From: Mugil cephalus
Taxonomy: Eukaryota > Chordata > Actinopteri > Mugiliformes > Mugilidae
Assembly: GCF_022458985.1 (NCBI RefSeq)
Contig: NC_061779.1
Span: 19,327,001 to 19,391,000, forward strand
Direction of reading: 5' to 3'
DNA length: 64,000 nt
The position numbers and the translations under genes are program-made. Below are positions 49,901 to 61,463 of this stretch, one piece after another (position 1 is the first letter of the stretch; the number at the start of each line of letters is the position of its first letter). The notes under the pieces were generated by a model. It ran no database searches. It saw only the letters and a program-made list of their open reading frames with translations, and had not been told where the DNA came from.

Positions 49901-52900
49901 TAGTGCAAAGTAAAAATGCTTTCACTGGTGGTCACACTAAACCCGCTTTTATGGTTTTACAAAAGTTAATCAATGAATTGAGAAAAATATCAAATATGTA
50001 ATTGAATAATAAAACACTACAATCTTGAATCACCAACACTGTCTTTACACAATCGACCAAAATAAAACATCAAAGCGTGGACAGCATTTCATCAAACAGC
50101 ACGACACTGCAAGTTGTTCCAGTTATTTTACTCTCTAAATAATCACGGCTCCTGACTCTGATCAGTGGTGTGGAAGACGTGCTCGGCTGAGTGGGTTCTG
50201 ATTGATTTCAATGAAGACCCTGGAAACAAGAAGAAGCATGACTACATGCAGAGAGCAGTTCAACGAGCCATGATGCAACTCGACCAAATATAAATCAGCT
50301 TTGCAAATGCAACAATCTATTTGTTTTGCTTTGACTTGATGTTTTACTGTATTTTTTTAAAAATTCGATCAGAGCCCATTTTATTTATTTTTTCTGCTCG
50401 ATGTAGACCATCAAGAAATAATTTAATAACAAGTAATATGAAGGAAAAACCTTCCTCACACTTTTGTATTGTGAAATCAGCCCGTGTGCATTGTTCAAAT
50501 AAATTTTGAATACGTTTTCAGTGCTATCATAATTCATAATCATAATGAATCCCTTTAAAAGTTTGCTCAATACTGGAGTGAATGAATTTGTGTATAAAAG
50601 TTTTCTGTTGTCTGACAGAGCTAAAGGGATTAAATGTGAAGTTCCTCAAGGCAGTGTTTTGGATACACTTCAGTTTGTTTTAATATTCACAATACCTCGA
50701 TACTAGAGAACTAGACAGTATCTGCAATATCTTACTTATCTATGTACAAAAATGATCCGTCTGTCATGTATTTATAACTAACCCATTAAGTTGTAGCAGT
50801 CTTCATAGTGTTCCACCTCGTACTGGGCAGACAAAGCCAAAAGGTATTCCTGCTCAGACTTTTCTCCAGACGACAAGCCCAAGCCAGCTGTCCAGGACCC
50901 CATGCCCTCAAGCAGCTGTTCACTGGAGCTCCCCAACTTAGAGCCTGAGGAAAGATTAAGAGCAATTATTTAGTCTTTCAGTTACAAAGAAAAAACATAA
51001 TATTCCGTGACATCTGAATTTGGGATGAGCGCAAAAAGCCCCCATGGCTATCGTTCTAAGACCTTAAATTTCAGGTATCTGAAACATTTTAATACAAAGA
51101 GAGAGTTGAGTGACACAAATTTCAACAGTGCAATTAAACCACAGAAACTATGCTTTGTCTGAAAATACTTGAGTGAGGAAAGGCTGAATTGAACAAAGCC
51201 CTATTGCACAAAACCACTGATACAAAAGATTTTGAATGAAGCTATAAATGAAGCATTTAAAAACTCTTCATCTTGTGTCAAAACATAACAAGTAATCTAA
51301 TTTATTTGAAAGGATAATACTCAACCCAACCCTTATATTTCAGGTCTGCCCTGAACCCATTGCTACTGTACTGGTGCTCATCTAATTGTTTTTGCTATTA
51401 ATTTTACTTCTAAGATAATTCTGAACAAGAAAATTGAGTGAAGTGAACCAGTCTTATGAAAAGACTTGAAGTTTTGCATCTCTTTCTCTGTCCACGAACC
51501 TTTTTCCAACTGTATTTAAGTGATTTTACTGATTTGGCTTTTATATAAATAATAAGAACATCTTAGACTATAATGAGCTTAAAAATTGGCACTTCTGTGT
51601 CCATACATACCACAGAGTGTGATATGTGTTTGTTTGACTTTTCATGTTTTCTTTATTTGGTACCTTCATTTTTATGGTCCTTCGTTTCCTGATGATTTCC
51701 ACTGTGTTTGCCCTTCACCACACACCCAACTCCAAGTGAAGAATCTGATGAGTGGCCGTAAGCGCTACCAGGCAGTGCAGAAGGTTGTGGGTCCGACCCC
51801 AACACCACACAGCCAACGCCCAGAGTTGAATCAGATGAGTGGCCATAGGTGCTGCCTGGTAGCGGTGATGGAAGTCTATCAGCTTTGGAGACAAGACATC
51901 CAGAGGCTAAATTTGAGTCTGAGGAATGACCATAGGCACCACCAGGCAGAGGAGGATTTTTGGGCTCATGTCCTGCAACCAGACACCCAATGCCTAACGC
52001 TGAATCTGAAGAGTGACCATAAGAGCTTCCAGGTAGAGGGGCCATGGGAAGTTCTGCTCCAGATACCAAACAGCCTGACTGAAGTATGCAGTCGGAGGCA
52101 TGACCATGCTTATTCCCATGAGGTCTCGCTTCGGCAATGTTGGACATATATTCGCCCACTTTAATATTGGCATCGGAGGAGTGTCCATGGATGCTGTGAA
52201 CAGGAATTGGTGCAACAAAGTCTGAAACATTCTCCCCAACTCTGATATGAGCATCTGAACTGTGACCATGAACACTGGGCGAGGGCAGAGCGTCAACTAC
52301 ATCTGAAACATGTTCCCCGATTCTGATGTGGGCGTCTGAAACATGGCCGTGGATGTTTGAAGTAACAAGAGGAAGGACGAATTCTGAAACATTTTCCCCA
52401 ATTTTAATGTGAGAATCAGAAGAGTGACCATGGACACTGGAGGAAGGTAAAGGAGCATCGACTTCAGAAACATGCTCCCCAACCTTGATGTGTGAATCTG
52501 ATGCATGGCCGTGAATACTTGGGAAGTGGAGTGGAACTGTAACATCTGATGCATACTGTCCAACTTTTATATGAGCATCAGAGGAATGTCCATGCATGCT
52601 GAGTGAAGGTTGAGAGACACTGGTATCTGGAAGCAGCTCTCCAGCCTTTAGATGATCGGTGGAAACAGGGCGGTCAGTGCTTGGTGAAGAGATATTTTCT
52701 CCTGTTCTAATGTCCTCACTGTTTTGAGGGTTTCCCTCCACAGTCCCAGCACAGTCAGAAAGATTTATCAGTGCTTCAACCTTGGTGTCTGTTCTTGAAG
52801 CACTCACATCTACTTGTTGCACATGTGAAGACTGTCTGGAAACTTTGGTATTTTGCGGCTCCTCTGGGGTGTACTGGCCTAGAGGAAAACTGGATTTAGA

Positions 52901-55900
52901 GGCTTGGCCAAAGGGGCTGGCTTCGGGTACACTCTCCTGGACTTGGGACATGTTTTCTCCTATGGGAATGTGAGAGAAAGAGGGGTGATTTTGCAACAGG
53001 TCAGACTGGACCACAGGTCCCCAACGAGGTCTGGGCTGGACTGAGGCCTGAGTTATACCCTCAAGTGGACTAAAGGGGGCACTGAAGTCATAGTCTATTA
53101 GTTGTGCTGTAGGACAGGCTTCAGGTAGGTCAGAGCCAATCTCCTGCAAGGCCATATCTACCTGCTGACTGTCAGGCTTCGGTGGCTTAGGGAGAAAATC
53201 GTTAATGTCAATGTCCTCAGAGATGAGGGCAGGGTCTGCAGTGAGGGTGGCGAGAGCTGGAGCTGAAGATGAATCATGTGCCGATGATACAGCTTCAGAT
53301 TCTTGAGTCTCTGCTTTGTGCTGCTCAGAGAGCTCCTGAGTGGGAAATTCCTGTCAAGAAAGGTTACTTATTTGAGAATGTGCACTTCAACAGAGTATGT
53401 ACTGAGAAATGTATTTTGATTCATGCTCAAGAGTCAGTGTGGTTTTCTACCGGTGTTGGCTGTGGTTCAGTCTGTTGTGCTGAGGGAACAGGTGGTAGTA
53501 CATCCACAGGAGGTCGTCCCTGGCCTAAGGGGTATTTCTCCAATATCGCCTGGATTCACAAAGGTTTGGTTAATAATAATTAAAAGTAACCACATTAAAA
53601 CACTGTTTCTTCAAATATGCATTGTTAGCTTCTGTATTAATTCATGACAAACCTGAGTTTTCTGGCTGTCATGCATGAAGAACTGAGCACGGGCTTCCTC
53701 TAGTCTCATTCGCTGCACTCTCCACATGGCTCGCCTCTCTCTGCGAGCTGCTTCTTCTGATAGACGGCTGTATTGAGCAATCAGCTCCTTCCTGATTGAT
53801 TTTGGAGCAGCAGCACAAGGATTTAGCTTAGGGCCTCGATTAGAGCAACTTGTAGTAAATATATGTCTAGGAAAGTGCAAACGGACTTTCTTTTTCTCTA
53901 TCAGCTCATATAGCTATATAGTCTTGGTCCTGTTCATACTGAAACCAAAGCTACTGATAAGCTTACACATATTGGCTATTAACATCTTTAAAGATACTTC
54001 TGATAATCAACACCACATGTCTTATTTGAATTATTTATACCTATATTTAACTGAAGATTACCCAAAATCAGTACTCCTCTCTTCATGTCAACACACTCAG
54101 GAGACTCTGATTTTGGTTGGCAAATGCCTGTGTGACTAATGCTGAGAAATACTCTTAACCTGTGTCAGGCCCATTAATAATCCACAATCAAGTAAAGTGG
54201 TTTCTGAGGTTACAGCAAGAGAGACGCGGATGTTGTGAACTGGCTGGATGAAAAGCTGCAGACGACAGGTGCTCTTTTCAGCTTTCCTACACTCTGATCT
54301 TCAACATGTTGTCAAACAGCTCGCTGGTTGCATAGCAGGCTCTTCTAGTATTTGCTCATGCTGCGGCATCACACAGTTATCCCAAGTGTATGGAAATTGG
54401 GCACAAGTCAAGCCACTAAAATATGTCGCCCAGATGGAGCCGCTTTCCAATCATGTGCAGACGTAGTTAACATTTTCTAGATCAAATCAGAAGTTAACAG
54501 ATGACTGAACCGTTAGAGAACAGCTCTAACAGCGGTGGTAAAGGCAGTCACACCTGGCTCTCTGCTCCAGCTGTTCCTCCAGGGCTTGTAGTCTGTTTTC
54601 TCTGTCCCTCAGCTCTCTGGCAAAGCTGAAGTCATCCTCCTCCTGCCTCTTTTTGGCTGCACTTCGCCACTGATGCCAAACACACAAACTTTGTTTATCT
54701 CCAAAACAAGAGCAAGCTATAATTGTTATCACATGATCTTATAACCACATGCACACATTTTACTTCCTCACACATACCTCTTGTAAATTCATGCAAGCAC
54801 CGAATATACAGTTTAAATTTGTTACTCCAATTTAAACACGACATTTAGGTCACACTTTACTACCTCTTGCTCCTGTTCCAGGTGCTGTTTCAGCTCCTCA
54901 AAACGCTCTCTCTTCTTGGCCTCCTCAGCCAGACGTTGTGACACCTGGCGCCCTACAGGAGGTGAGGGAGATAACAGTGAGTTGTTTACCCCTCCGCACA
55001 CAGCAAAGTACATAACATTCCCGTCTCTCTCTCACACATACGCACAAAACAGCATCACCATCTGCCCCGCACAAACACGCTCAAACGTTCCCATGCCAAG
55101 ACACGCATAGAGCATCAGGCCAGACATTCCCCCACACAGCCGCCACCCCTCCCCAACTTTGCCACACATCCTCTGAAGTAATAAATGATGTGAGGGGTTT
55201 GCTAAACTGTGCGAGTGATGATTAGATTTCACAGCCTTGTAGTACTGGAAGCTTTTCAAAGCATCCCTCACCGCAATTGCTCCAGTGCATCCCTCCTGAG
55301 GGGAGCTGAAGTCGGGAGTCTCGTAGTCGGGAGTCAACAAGCGAGCGCAGGTTATACTTAAGGTTTGAGCCATTTGTTAAAGGTACACTCACAGGCATGG
55401 GGGCGTGCATGTACATCAAGCACTATATAAAAATGATATACTAACAGCGTGTGTGTGTAAGTGTAACACTAACCGCGGATGCTCTCCAGGGTCTTGGCTG
55501 CGGATTCTCTGACCTGATTGATCAGCTCCTGGCGAGCCTGCTCTGTTCGCAGGGCCTAACAATTGGCAGACAAGAAATCATCATTAACAAAGGGCTATCC
55601 CACTGGCCCGTAGCTCAGCTTTCCTCCCCCACCACTGTCAGTCATCAATGTCGGGCCATACAAACCAGCGTGTTGCACTACATTCGGGAACAAGTCCCCG
55701 ACTGCAGCCACATCATCTTTAATGACTTGCTGAAATTCTCAGTACTTCAGGGGCAGTGCTGCAACAATGGATCATGCAATGTAAAAAAACATCCCTCTGT
55801 GTCTTAAGGGACAGCGCCTGTGTAATGATTTGTCTTACTGCAAGTTTACTTTATCTGAAGTCTAGGCTCCCCTTGACTTAAAAAATAAAATAAAAAATCT

Positions 55901-58331
55901 ATTAAATTCAGCTAGCAGTGACATTAAAATGCCTCTCTTTAATAGGTAATAAACAAAATCGACTTCCATGTTTAAGAAACGCAGTCTTATTTATATTTGA
56001 TGAGGAGCAACGGGAACAAAATGTCAGAAATTATGAAAAACACAGAGAAATATGAACTCACTTGCCAGTTCATATACACGAGGGAAAACATTACAATGTA
56101 ACAGTCCTGCACTAAATCTTAGCTTCATGGAGATCGTGGTATTTAGCAATAGTTTCAAATAACAGAGTTGTCGATTCATTGTGGAGACTGCAGCTCGTGG
56201 TACTGTTGAAATGTTTCCATTACTTTTGACAACTCAATTTAGTCAGTGGGCTACGCTAAATAACAGAAAACTTTTGTATAACATAACATCCTCCAAAATG
56301 ATCATGCAGTTGAACTACTACCTTTTTACGCCGTTTCATAAACTGAACGTTACGACTGTTTTTCTCCACTAGTGTGCCTAATGTTTTGGCAGGTGAGTGC
56401 AAGACACTGTGGCACCAGAACATTATAACACGCGTGGCATTACTTGCTGTTCCCTGCTGATGGCGCTGTGCTTGGCGATCCTCTCCATGCGTCCGCGGTA
56501 CACCGCGCAGTCTCTCTCAATCTCCTCCACCTCCCGGAGGGAGAAGGTGACAGCGATGCGGGGCACGGGCAGCTCCGACCAGCAGATGTAATGCTGCGGA
56601 CACACAGTAACCAGAGAAATGGTGCTATGACAGAGGCTCGCTGTTTCAAGTGTTCCTTCGGATGACTCTGTTGACATTTTGGTTTATAACCTCTACGTTC
56701 CTTTCTCAACAAATGATGTGCTACTAGCTGTCTGAAACTCATTTTTACAGCTAGAAACAAGATAAAATAAACTAGGGATAAATATAGGCTGAGGTGGAGG
56801 AGAGAATTGGGAAGGACCTGTGCAGAGCACGACTTTAGATTTAAGGTATTGATTAACTCGGCTTTATACGCATTAGCAGTCAAAGGTTTGGGCACACCTT
56901 CTCATTCAAAGAGAAGGTGTGCCCTACACTGAACTTAGTCTGGCTCCAAAATATATTGTTTATGACAATATGTATGAAATACATTTATCAAAGATTGGTG
57001 GGACTCATTCACAGCTAATCAGTTCATCAATTATTGGCAGAAATACGAAACTCTGAAATGGAAGCCCTCGGATTGTAGGAGTGAATAATAAGGTACCATT
57101 AGATTGATTGCACTTTGCAAGATCTGGAAACCTTTAATTGAAAAGAAAAAAACAAAAAAAACGTGCAAGTAAAAAGGACTGTGCCTCTTCTTTGAGTTCA
57201 CCATGTAATTATCTTTTATCATGCTACAGTATAAAAAGAGGAATCCCCCATGAATTATTTATTTATCGACTCATTTAAATGTGTATATTGATCTTTACTG
57301 TGGCTTGTCCTTTTCTTGCCCACATTAGTAGGATCAGGTGCATTGTATTTATTTAAATGTGGCCGTTTTAAATATAGATCTTCAATTTATAAAGCAGCAG
57401 CAGCAGCAGCAGAGTGAAGTATTAAGTATTTAATTCAAAAGAAAGCCGCAATGGGTTTTCTCATAAAAAGACAGGTGATTATTGGACATATCCAACAGCC
57501 ATTAGTAAGTGCATTAGTGACCTCCACTTCACTTTCTCATTTTTAAATCCATAATTTCTTTTCATGTGTTCGTAGCCGTTCTGCGGTTTGCCCAGGAAAG
57601 AAAGACTCCAACACTAATGGAAAGTAACATAAAGAGGAAACACTGTAGTTACTGAATGTTGTTTAGTCGGGAGCATAAGCCCTGCAGTTTAGAGCATTCA
57701 GGCCAAGTCAGAAAAAACATTATGTGGTGCTGAATGTTGGCAATAAACAACGAAAATGCCTCTGTCTGAGGACAACAAGGCCGTGTATCAATACCGACGA
57801 CAGCGTATTGATGACAATTTACAGGAGACCGTGACCCCATATGTCCTGTATTGATTATTCGTCCCACACTCTGAGGGCTGTATGGATTTCCAAATGAACA
57901 GAATAGCTGCTGTGGCAGGTGGATAATTGTGGGGTGGATTCTGTCTAAGACCGAGTCAGTTTGTACAACTCCAAGCAAACATGACTTACCGAGTCCCCGT
58001 TCGCAGCTATAAAAGTTGGGTAATCTTACTTCACATTATAATGTATTCACTGCAAACAAGAGTCAAAAATTGTGTTTGAACTGAATAAATTAGGAATATA
58101 ATTTAGGTTATGTGTGCTGGCATTTCTACACAGCATTCACGAAACCTCACTGGAGCTGCATAAATGAATGTGTTTAATGTGCAAAACAAACCTGTGGGCA
58201 GCAGATTTTGAGGAGGTTGATGGTTTTTCCGCAGACGTACACGTCATTGGCAATGTGTCTCAAGAAGATTGGCACACAGTCCTCCACATCCTTCGAGATC
58301 AGAGTGTAGCCTTGAACCCAGAAGTGTTTGT
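43961..58331 (-). CDS. tubgcp6: TUBGCP6 (gamma-tubulin complex component 6), C-terminal 16 exons; 5' part outside window
   Basis: Exons in transcript order: 58331-58192, 56593-56444, 55555-55474, 54952-54864, 54669-54554, 53791-53653, 53549-53451, 53350-51664, 50944-50783, 49824-49656, 48971-48830, 47834-47640, 47026-46894, 46376-46163, 44549-44356, 44052-43961. All introns are GT..AG with closing phases. Two bases of a split codon plus 1,266 codons are present. Domain order: end of GRIP1 (VQGYTLISKDVEDCVPIFLRHI, split here as VQGYTLISKDV and CVPIFLRHI, then CGKTINLLK); coiled coil (exons 55555-53653); acidic/Ser-rich region and tandem repeats (exon 53350-51664); GRIP2 from 49824 (VDYFFVELGVE, GEFAQSLSDLLFEK, TPGELLTPLVL, MQHFVKVIQGYIANQIL), ending INFNNYYKDS. 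GCP6 is a gamma-tubulin ring complex subunit that nucleates microtubules at centrosomes; PLK4 phosphorylates its repeat region in human. About 550 N-terminal residues are missing by comparison with human (1,819 residues). Confidence 0.98.
47056..47083. repeat. poly(A)/poly(T) run near TUBGCP6 acceptor
   Basis: About 24 A on the plus strand, i.e. poly(T) on the gene strand, 30-55 bases upstream of the acceptor of exon 47026-46894. The next 400 bases are purine-rich on the plus strand and give long spurious open frames. Confidence 0.85.
50641..50690 (+). mobile_element. LINE reverse-transcriptase scrap
   Basis: The plus strand encodes CEVPQGSVLDTLQFVLIF, like the RT motif VPQGSVLGPLLFLIF, followed by stops. 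It is a dead fragment in a TUBGCP6 intron. Confidence 0.5.
51716..52594 (-). repeat. tubgcp6: in-frame tandem repeat array in TUBGCP6, 11 units of 81 or 87 bp
   Basis: The unit core is HGHSSDxHIKVGE. Six 27-residue units come first (starts HGHSSDAHIKVGQ, HGHASDSHIKVGE, HGHSSDSHIKIGE, HGHVSDAHIRIGE, HGHSSDAHIRVGE, HGHSSDANIKVGE). Then come five 29-residue-register units: one transitional (HGHASDCILQSGC) and four of type YGHSSDSxLGxGC, the last truncated at the exon's end. Three decayed cores lie upstream (SHIPIGENMS, EDIRTGENIS, DHLKAGELLP). Human GCP6 has a homologous array of about nine 27-residue units with HGHVSDASIRVGE-type cores. The donor GAAG/GTACCA was chosen because it alone keeps phase with the next exon. 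Confidence 0.97.
56055..56135 (+). repeat. interspersed repeat copy, family A
   Basis: 'actcacttgccagttcatat' and 'gtaacagtcctgcactaaat' match the copy at 9,240-9,400. It lies in a TUBGCP6 intron. Confidence 0.55.
56869..56930. repeat. collapsed terminal-inverted-repeat element (hairpin)
   Basis: 'gcagtcaaaggtttgggcac' begins a well-known fish element end (consensus-like 'cagtcaaaagtttggacacaccttctcattcaa'). Here the two ends meet: arms 56,890-56,903 and 56,911-56,924 are perfect 14-bp inverted copies around a 7-base loop. The interior is deleted. Confidence 0.7.
57393..57411. repeat. (CAG)n microsatellite
   Basis: Six CAG units in a TUBGCP6 intron. Confidence 0.9.
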
Positions 58332-59239
58332 CTGCGAAAATTCAAAGACACTTATTACAGTACACGGCGTCCTACAATTCGGAGCAAGTGGTTTTACTGC
58401 TCCATTAAGCCCCTGATATCGGCACATCATGGCTGAAACTCCTACAAGTACTCGTGGTGGAGTAAGACGTAAGACGAAGCCATCACTGGGACTAAAACTT
58501 TTCCTTATTAGTATGACTTACAGGGCATGGTAAAACTCTGACCGCTTGAATTAACACTTGGAAATTGTTAGCGCTTAGCTCAGTGATCCTAAGCAAAAAG
58601 CATAAGAGAACATGAATGCACTGAGCCTCCAGAGCTCTTTACAGAAAGCCTGCGGCTTGCCAAGAAAGCTTAGCTGCTGATTGCTTCTGTGGACGGCAGA
58701 GTTCGAAGAGAACAATGACATTTGCGTGTCCTCCAAAAAAAGCTGGAGCGAGGAGTGCAGAGGTTCGCTGCAGAAGTTGATGAGGTGTAGCCGATGAGCA
58801 AATGAACCTGTTAGCCAGACAAAGCCGGGGTGATGGTCTGACCTTGAATGGGGGTGTTGCATGACAGACAATATTTGCACAAGCTATAATGATTCATAAC
58901 ATTATATTTATAGAGCTCTGACAAAATTAAAAAGTTGCAGTGTGAGCTCTATGGAGAAAAGGGTTTCATGAATATCATTCTTTACCTACATACAATTCCC
59001 CAACGGAAAGTCGGAACTAAATTACTTTTACTAATGATTATCACACTCATTATGTTGTTAATTAATCACTTTCAAAATACTCAAAAATAATTACAATGTT
59101 TTTAAATGCTGTTTGCCTTCAATCCAACATACTGCCATAGTAATTACCATCACATATTAAAGAGAAAAGTAGCAAATCCTGATATCTGATACTGAGAGAA
59201 GGACAACGACACAGTGCTCTTAAGTCCAACACCAAGTAT

Positions 59240-60075
59240 TTTATGTCATTGATCTATTTATGATAAATCAAAGAACAAACAAAGACACACAAACTTAATC
59301 ACCCACTTCATGTGAAGTAGTGATGCCTCTAATCTGCCCTCTAAATGGCAAGGACAAAACCAAAGATCTCCAAAAAGAACATTTCTGTCAGTCTGCAGTT
59401 TGCAAAACATTGTGCAGACAAGCCACAAAGCTACTGAGAAAATGTTTTGGGGAGGGATGAGACCAAAGTAGAATCATTTGGTTTAAAGGAGAGGTGTCAT
59501 GATTGAAGAAGCCACTTCAGCATCAGAGCCTCATTCTGTTTGTGGTGGTAATGTCCTTGTTTGGTCCCGTTTTGCAGCATCTGGACCAGGATGACTCTCT
59601 ACCATTGGTGGAAGAATGAATTCTGAATTATACCAGCAAATTCTAAAAAGAAAATGTCTGGATATCTGTCTGAGAGATGAATCTAAAGAGAAACTGGGGC
59701 ATGCAGCAAAACAACCACAAGAACACAAGTTGTTCTGTACAAAAATGTTGGAAGAAGAATAAAATGAATGTTTTGAAATGGTCAGAGTCCTGACTTTAAT
59801 ACAATAGAAATTTTGTGGAAGGACCTGAAGCAAGTGGTCAATGTGAGGAAACTGGCCAACATCTCAGAAATAAGTGGTTTTTTATTCTGAGTAATGGGCA
59901 TAAATTACTTACAGACTTGAACAAATGTTTCATTTTCTTGAATAAATAAATACAGAAGCATAATATTTTTAGTTCACTACTTACATTAGGTTCTCTATTC
60001 TTGTCTACTGTCAAGAATGCCATTGTCATGTAGTTTTTATGCATAAATGTAATATAAATATATTAAAAATGTTCT
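59240..60075 (+). mobile_element. Tc1/mariner-like transposase relic
   Basis: The plus strand shows decayed transposase words, DETKVESFG near 59,460 and SPDFNTIEILWKDLK near 59,788-59,835 (family pattern SPDLNPIE.LW.DLK, carrying the last catalytic acid), separated by stops and frameshifts. The tail 'gaataaataaatacagaagc' and 'attaggttctctattcttgt' resembles the end of a common fish non-autonomous derivative. Clearly non-functional. Confidence 0.75.
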
Positions 60076-60659
60076 ACATTTATGCATTCACATACTACTA
60101 AACGACTAAATTTCTATGAACGTTCTGCTCTGCGTGGGTGGAAGCAGCCTTTAGCTGAGGTTATCATCACAGCAGGGAGGTTTTCACTATGTCTGATGTC
60201 TTTCCCCTCACGGAGACATGGCTCACATGAGACAGGTTAGTATGAATGGTGACCCTCTATTGCACATACACTGAAGTTAAAATATACTATAAAAGATGCA
60301 TAGAGAGATGCATGTTAGGTTAGGAAAAGCTCAGTTATATATTTTAGTACCACAATCAACTACTGAGAAAATCAAATCATTATATCGATCAATAGAAAGA
60401 TAGCGGTACACAAGAACACACTAAAAAAACTGTCCTGAGAAGATCTTATTGATAGAAAACCACATCACACAGAGAAAATAGTGTTAACATTGGTTAACAT
60501 TACATTCTAGTGTTTATAAGTTTCGCAGTGAGTCTATACTGTATGACCATACAAACAAAACAAGACAAACTAATCAATGAATCTTCATATTCTTCCTCAG
60601 AGATTTCTTCAGGTTAGGCCATTAAAGGATCATTCTGGTTTATTTCAACTTGTGGGTCT

Positions 60660-60985
60660 ACGGCAGTGTTTTCCAACTTTTCTTGAGCCATGGCACATAT
60701 TTTACATGTGAGATAAATCCCACTGCACACTTCCAAATAGAAATGTCACAAAAACGATGTGTAGTCAAACAACGATCACCCCTGTTACCACACTGACAAC
60801 ATCATCACACATTTAGTCAGAACACTGCGAGGTAAACAATGGAGGTCAAGGAGTCAAATGTTAGCGTTGCTGTTTCGTGCAATGCAATTTTGGCCCTTTT
60901 GCAAAGTCTACAAACTCATCAGATGCTGACCAGCTCGCAGATCTCTCGCCAGTGCGCTGCCATGATCAATAAATAAAGAAGGTGT
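60660..60985 (+). mobile_element. hAT-type MITE relic
   Basis: 'gcagtgttttccaacttttc', 'ttgagccatggcacatattt' and, at the far end, 'aagaaggtgtgccat' resemble the 'cagtgtttcccaaccttttttgagccacggcac' class of Charlie-like non-autonomous hAT elements. No reading frame. Confidence 0.55.
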
Positions 60986-61463
60986 GCCATATCACTATAA
61001 AAGCTGTATATAAACACAGCCGTGCATGAGCAGTTCACATCAGGATTCCTCGATTGGTGGGATTTCCCGTGCATGACGTACAGTTAATTCACGTATGCGC
61101 TTCCATTGAAGATTGTGTAACTACACACTCAATTTGTTTCACTGAAGAAAAACGGGGGGAAAAAAAATCTCTGCCCTTCAGAGATCTGTCTCAGGAAGAC
61201 TGATCTTATTGGAGTGGACCAAAACTTTGCTCGGTTTTGAGATCTGAGTGAGCAGCTCTCACAGCCCTGGAGTTTCCGCAATGACAAAATCAGAACGTGT
61301 CTGGCAGGTACATCAACGTGATCGGGTAATTTAGCAGAACGCGTCTCACGGTGCAGGCGAACCCAGCTCCTAAATTCCCGGGATGATTGAAGGGTCACTT
61401 GACAATGCAGTGTGAAAGTGTACCTTGCCTAAAACACACCTTTTCCAACCATACGGCGCCAGG

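Noticed and set aside
51653..51663. Ending TUBGCP6 at the in-frame stop after the repeat array
   Set aside because: The conserved GRIP2 exons continue downstream in phase through donor GAAG/GTACCA.
51727..51734. Alternative donor GTGAAG inside the last YGH unit of TUBGCP6
   Set aside because: Splicing there would shift the reading frame of the next exon.
51586..52164. 192-codon open frame on the plus strand
   Set aside because: It is antisense to the TUBGCP6 repeat exon; the 27/29-residue repetition keeps several frames open.
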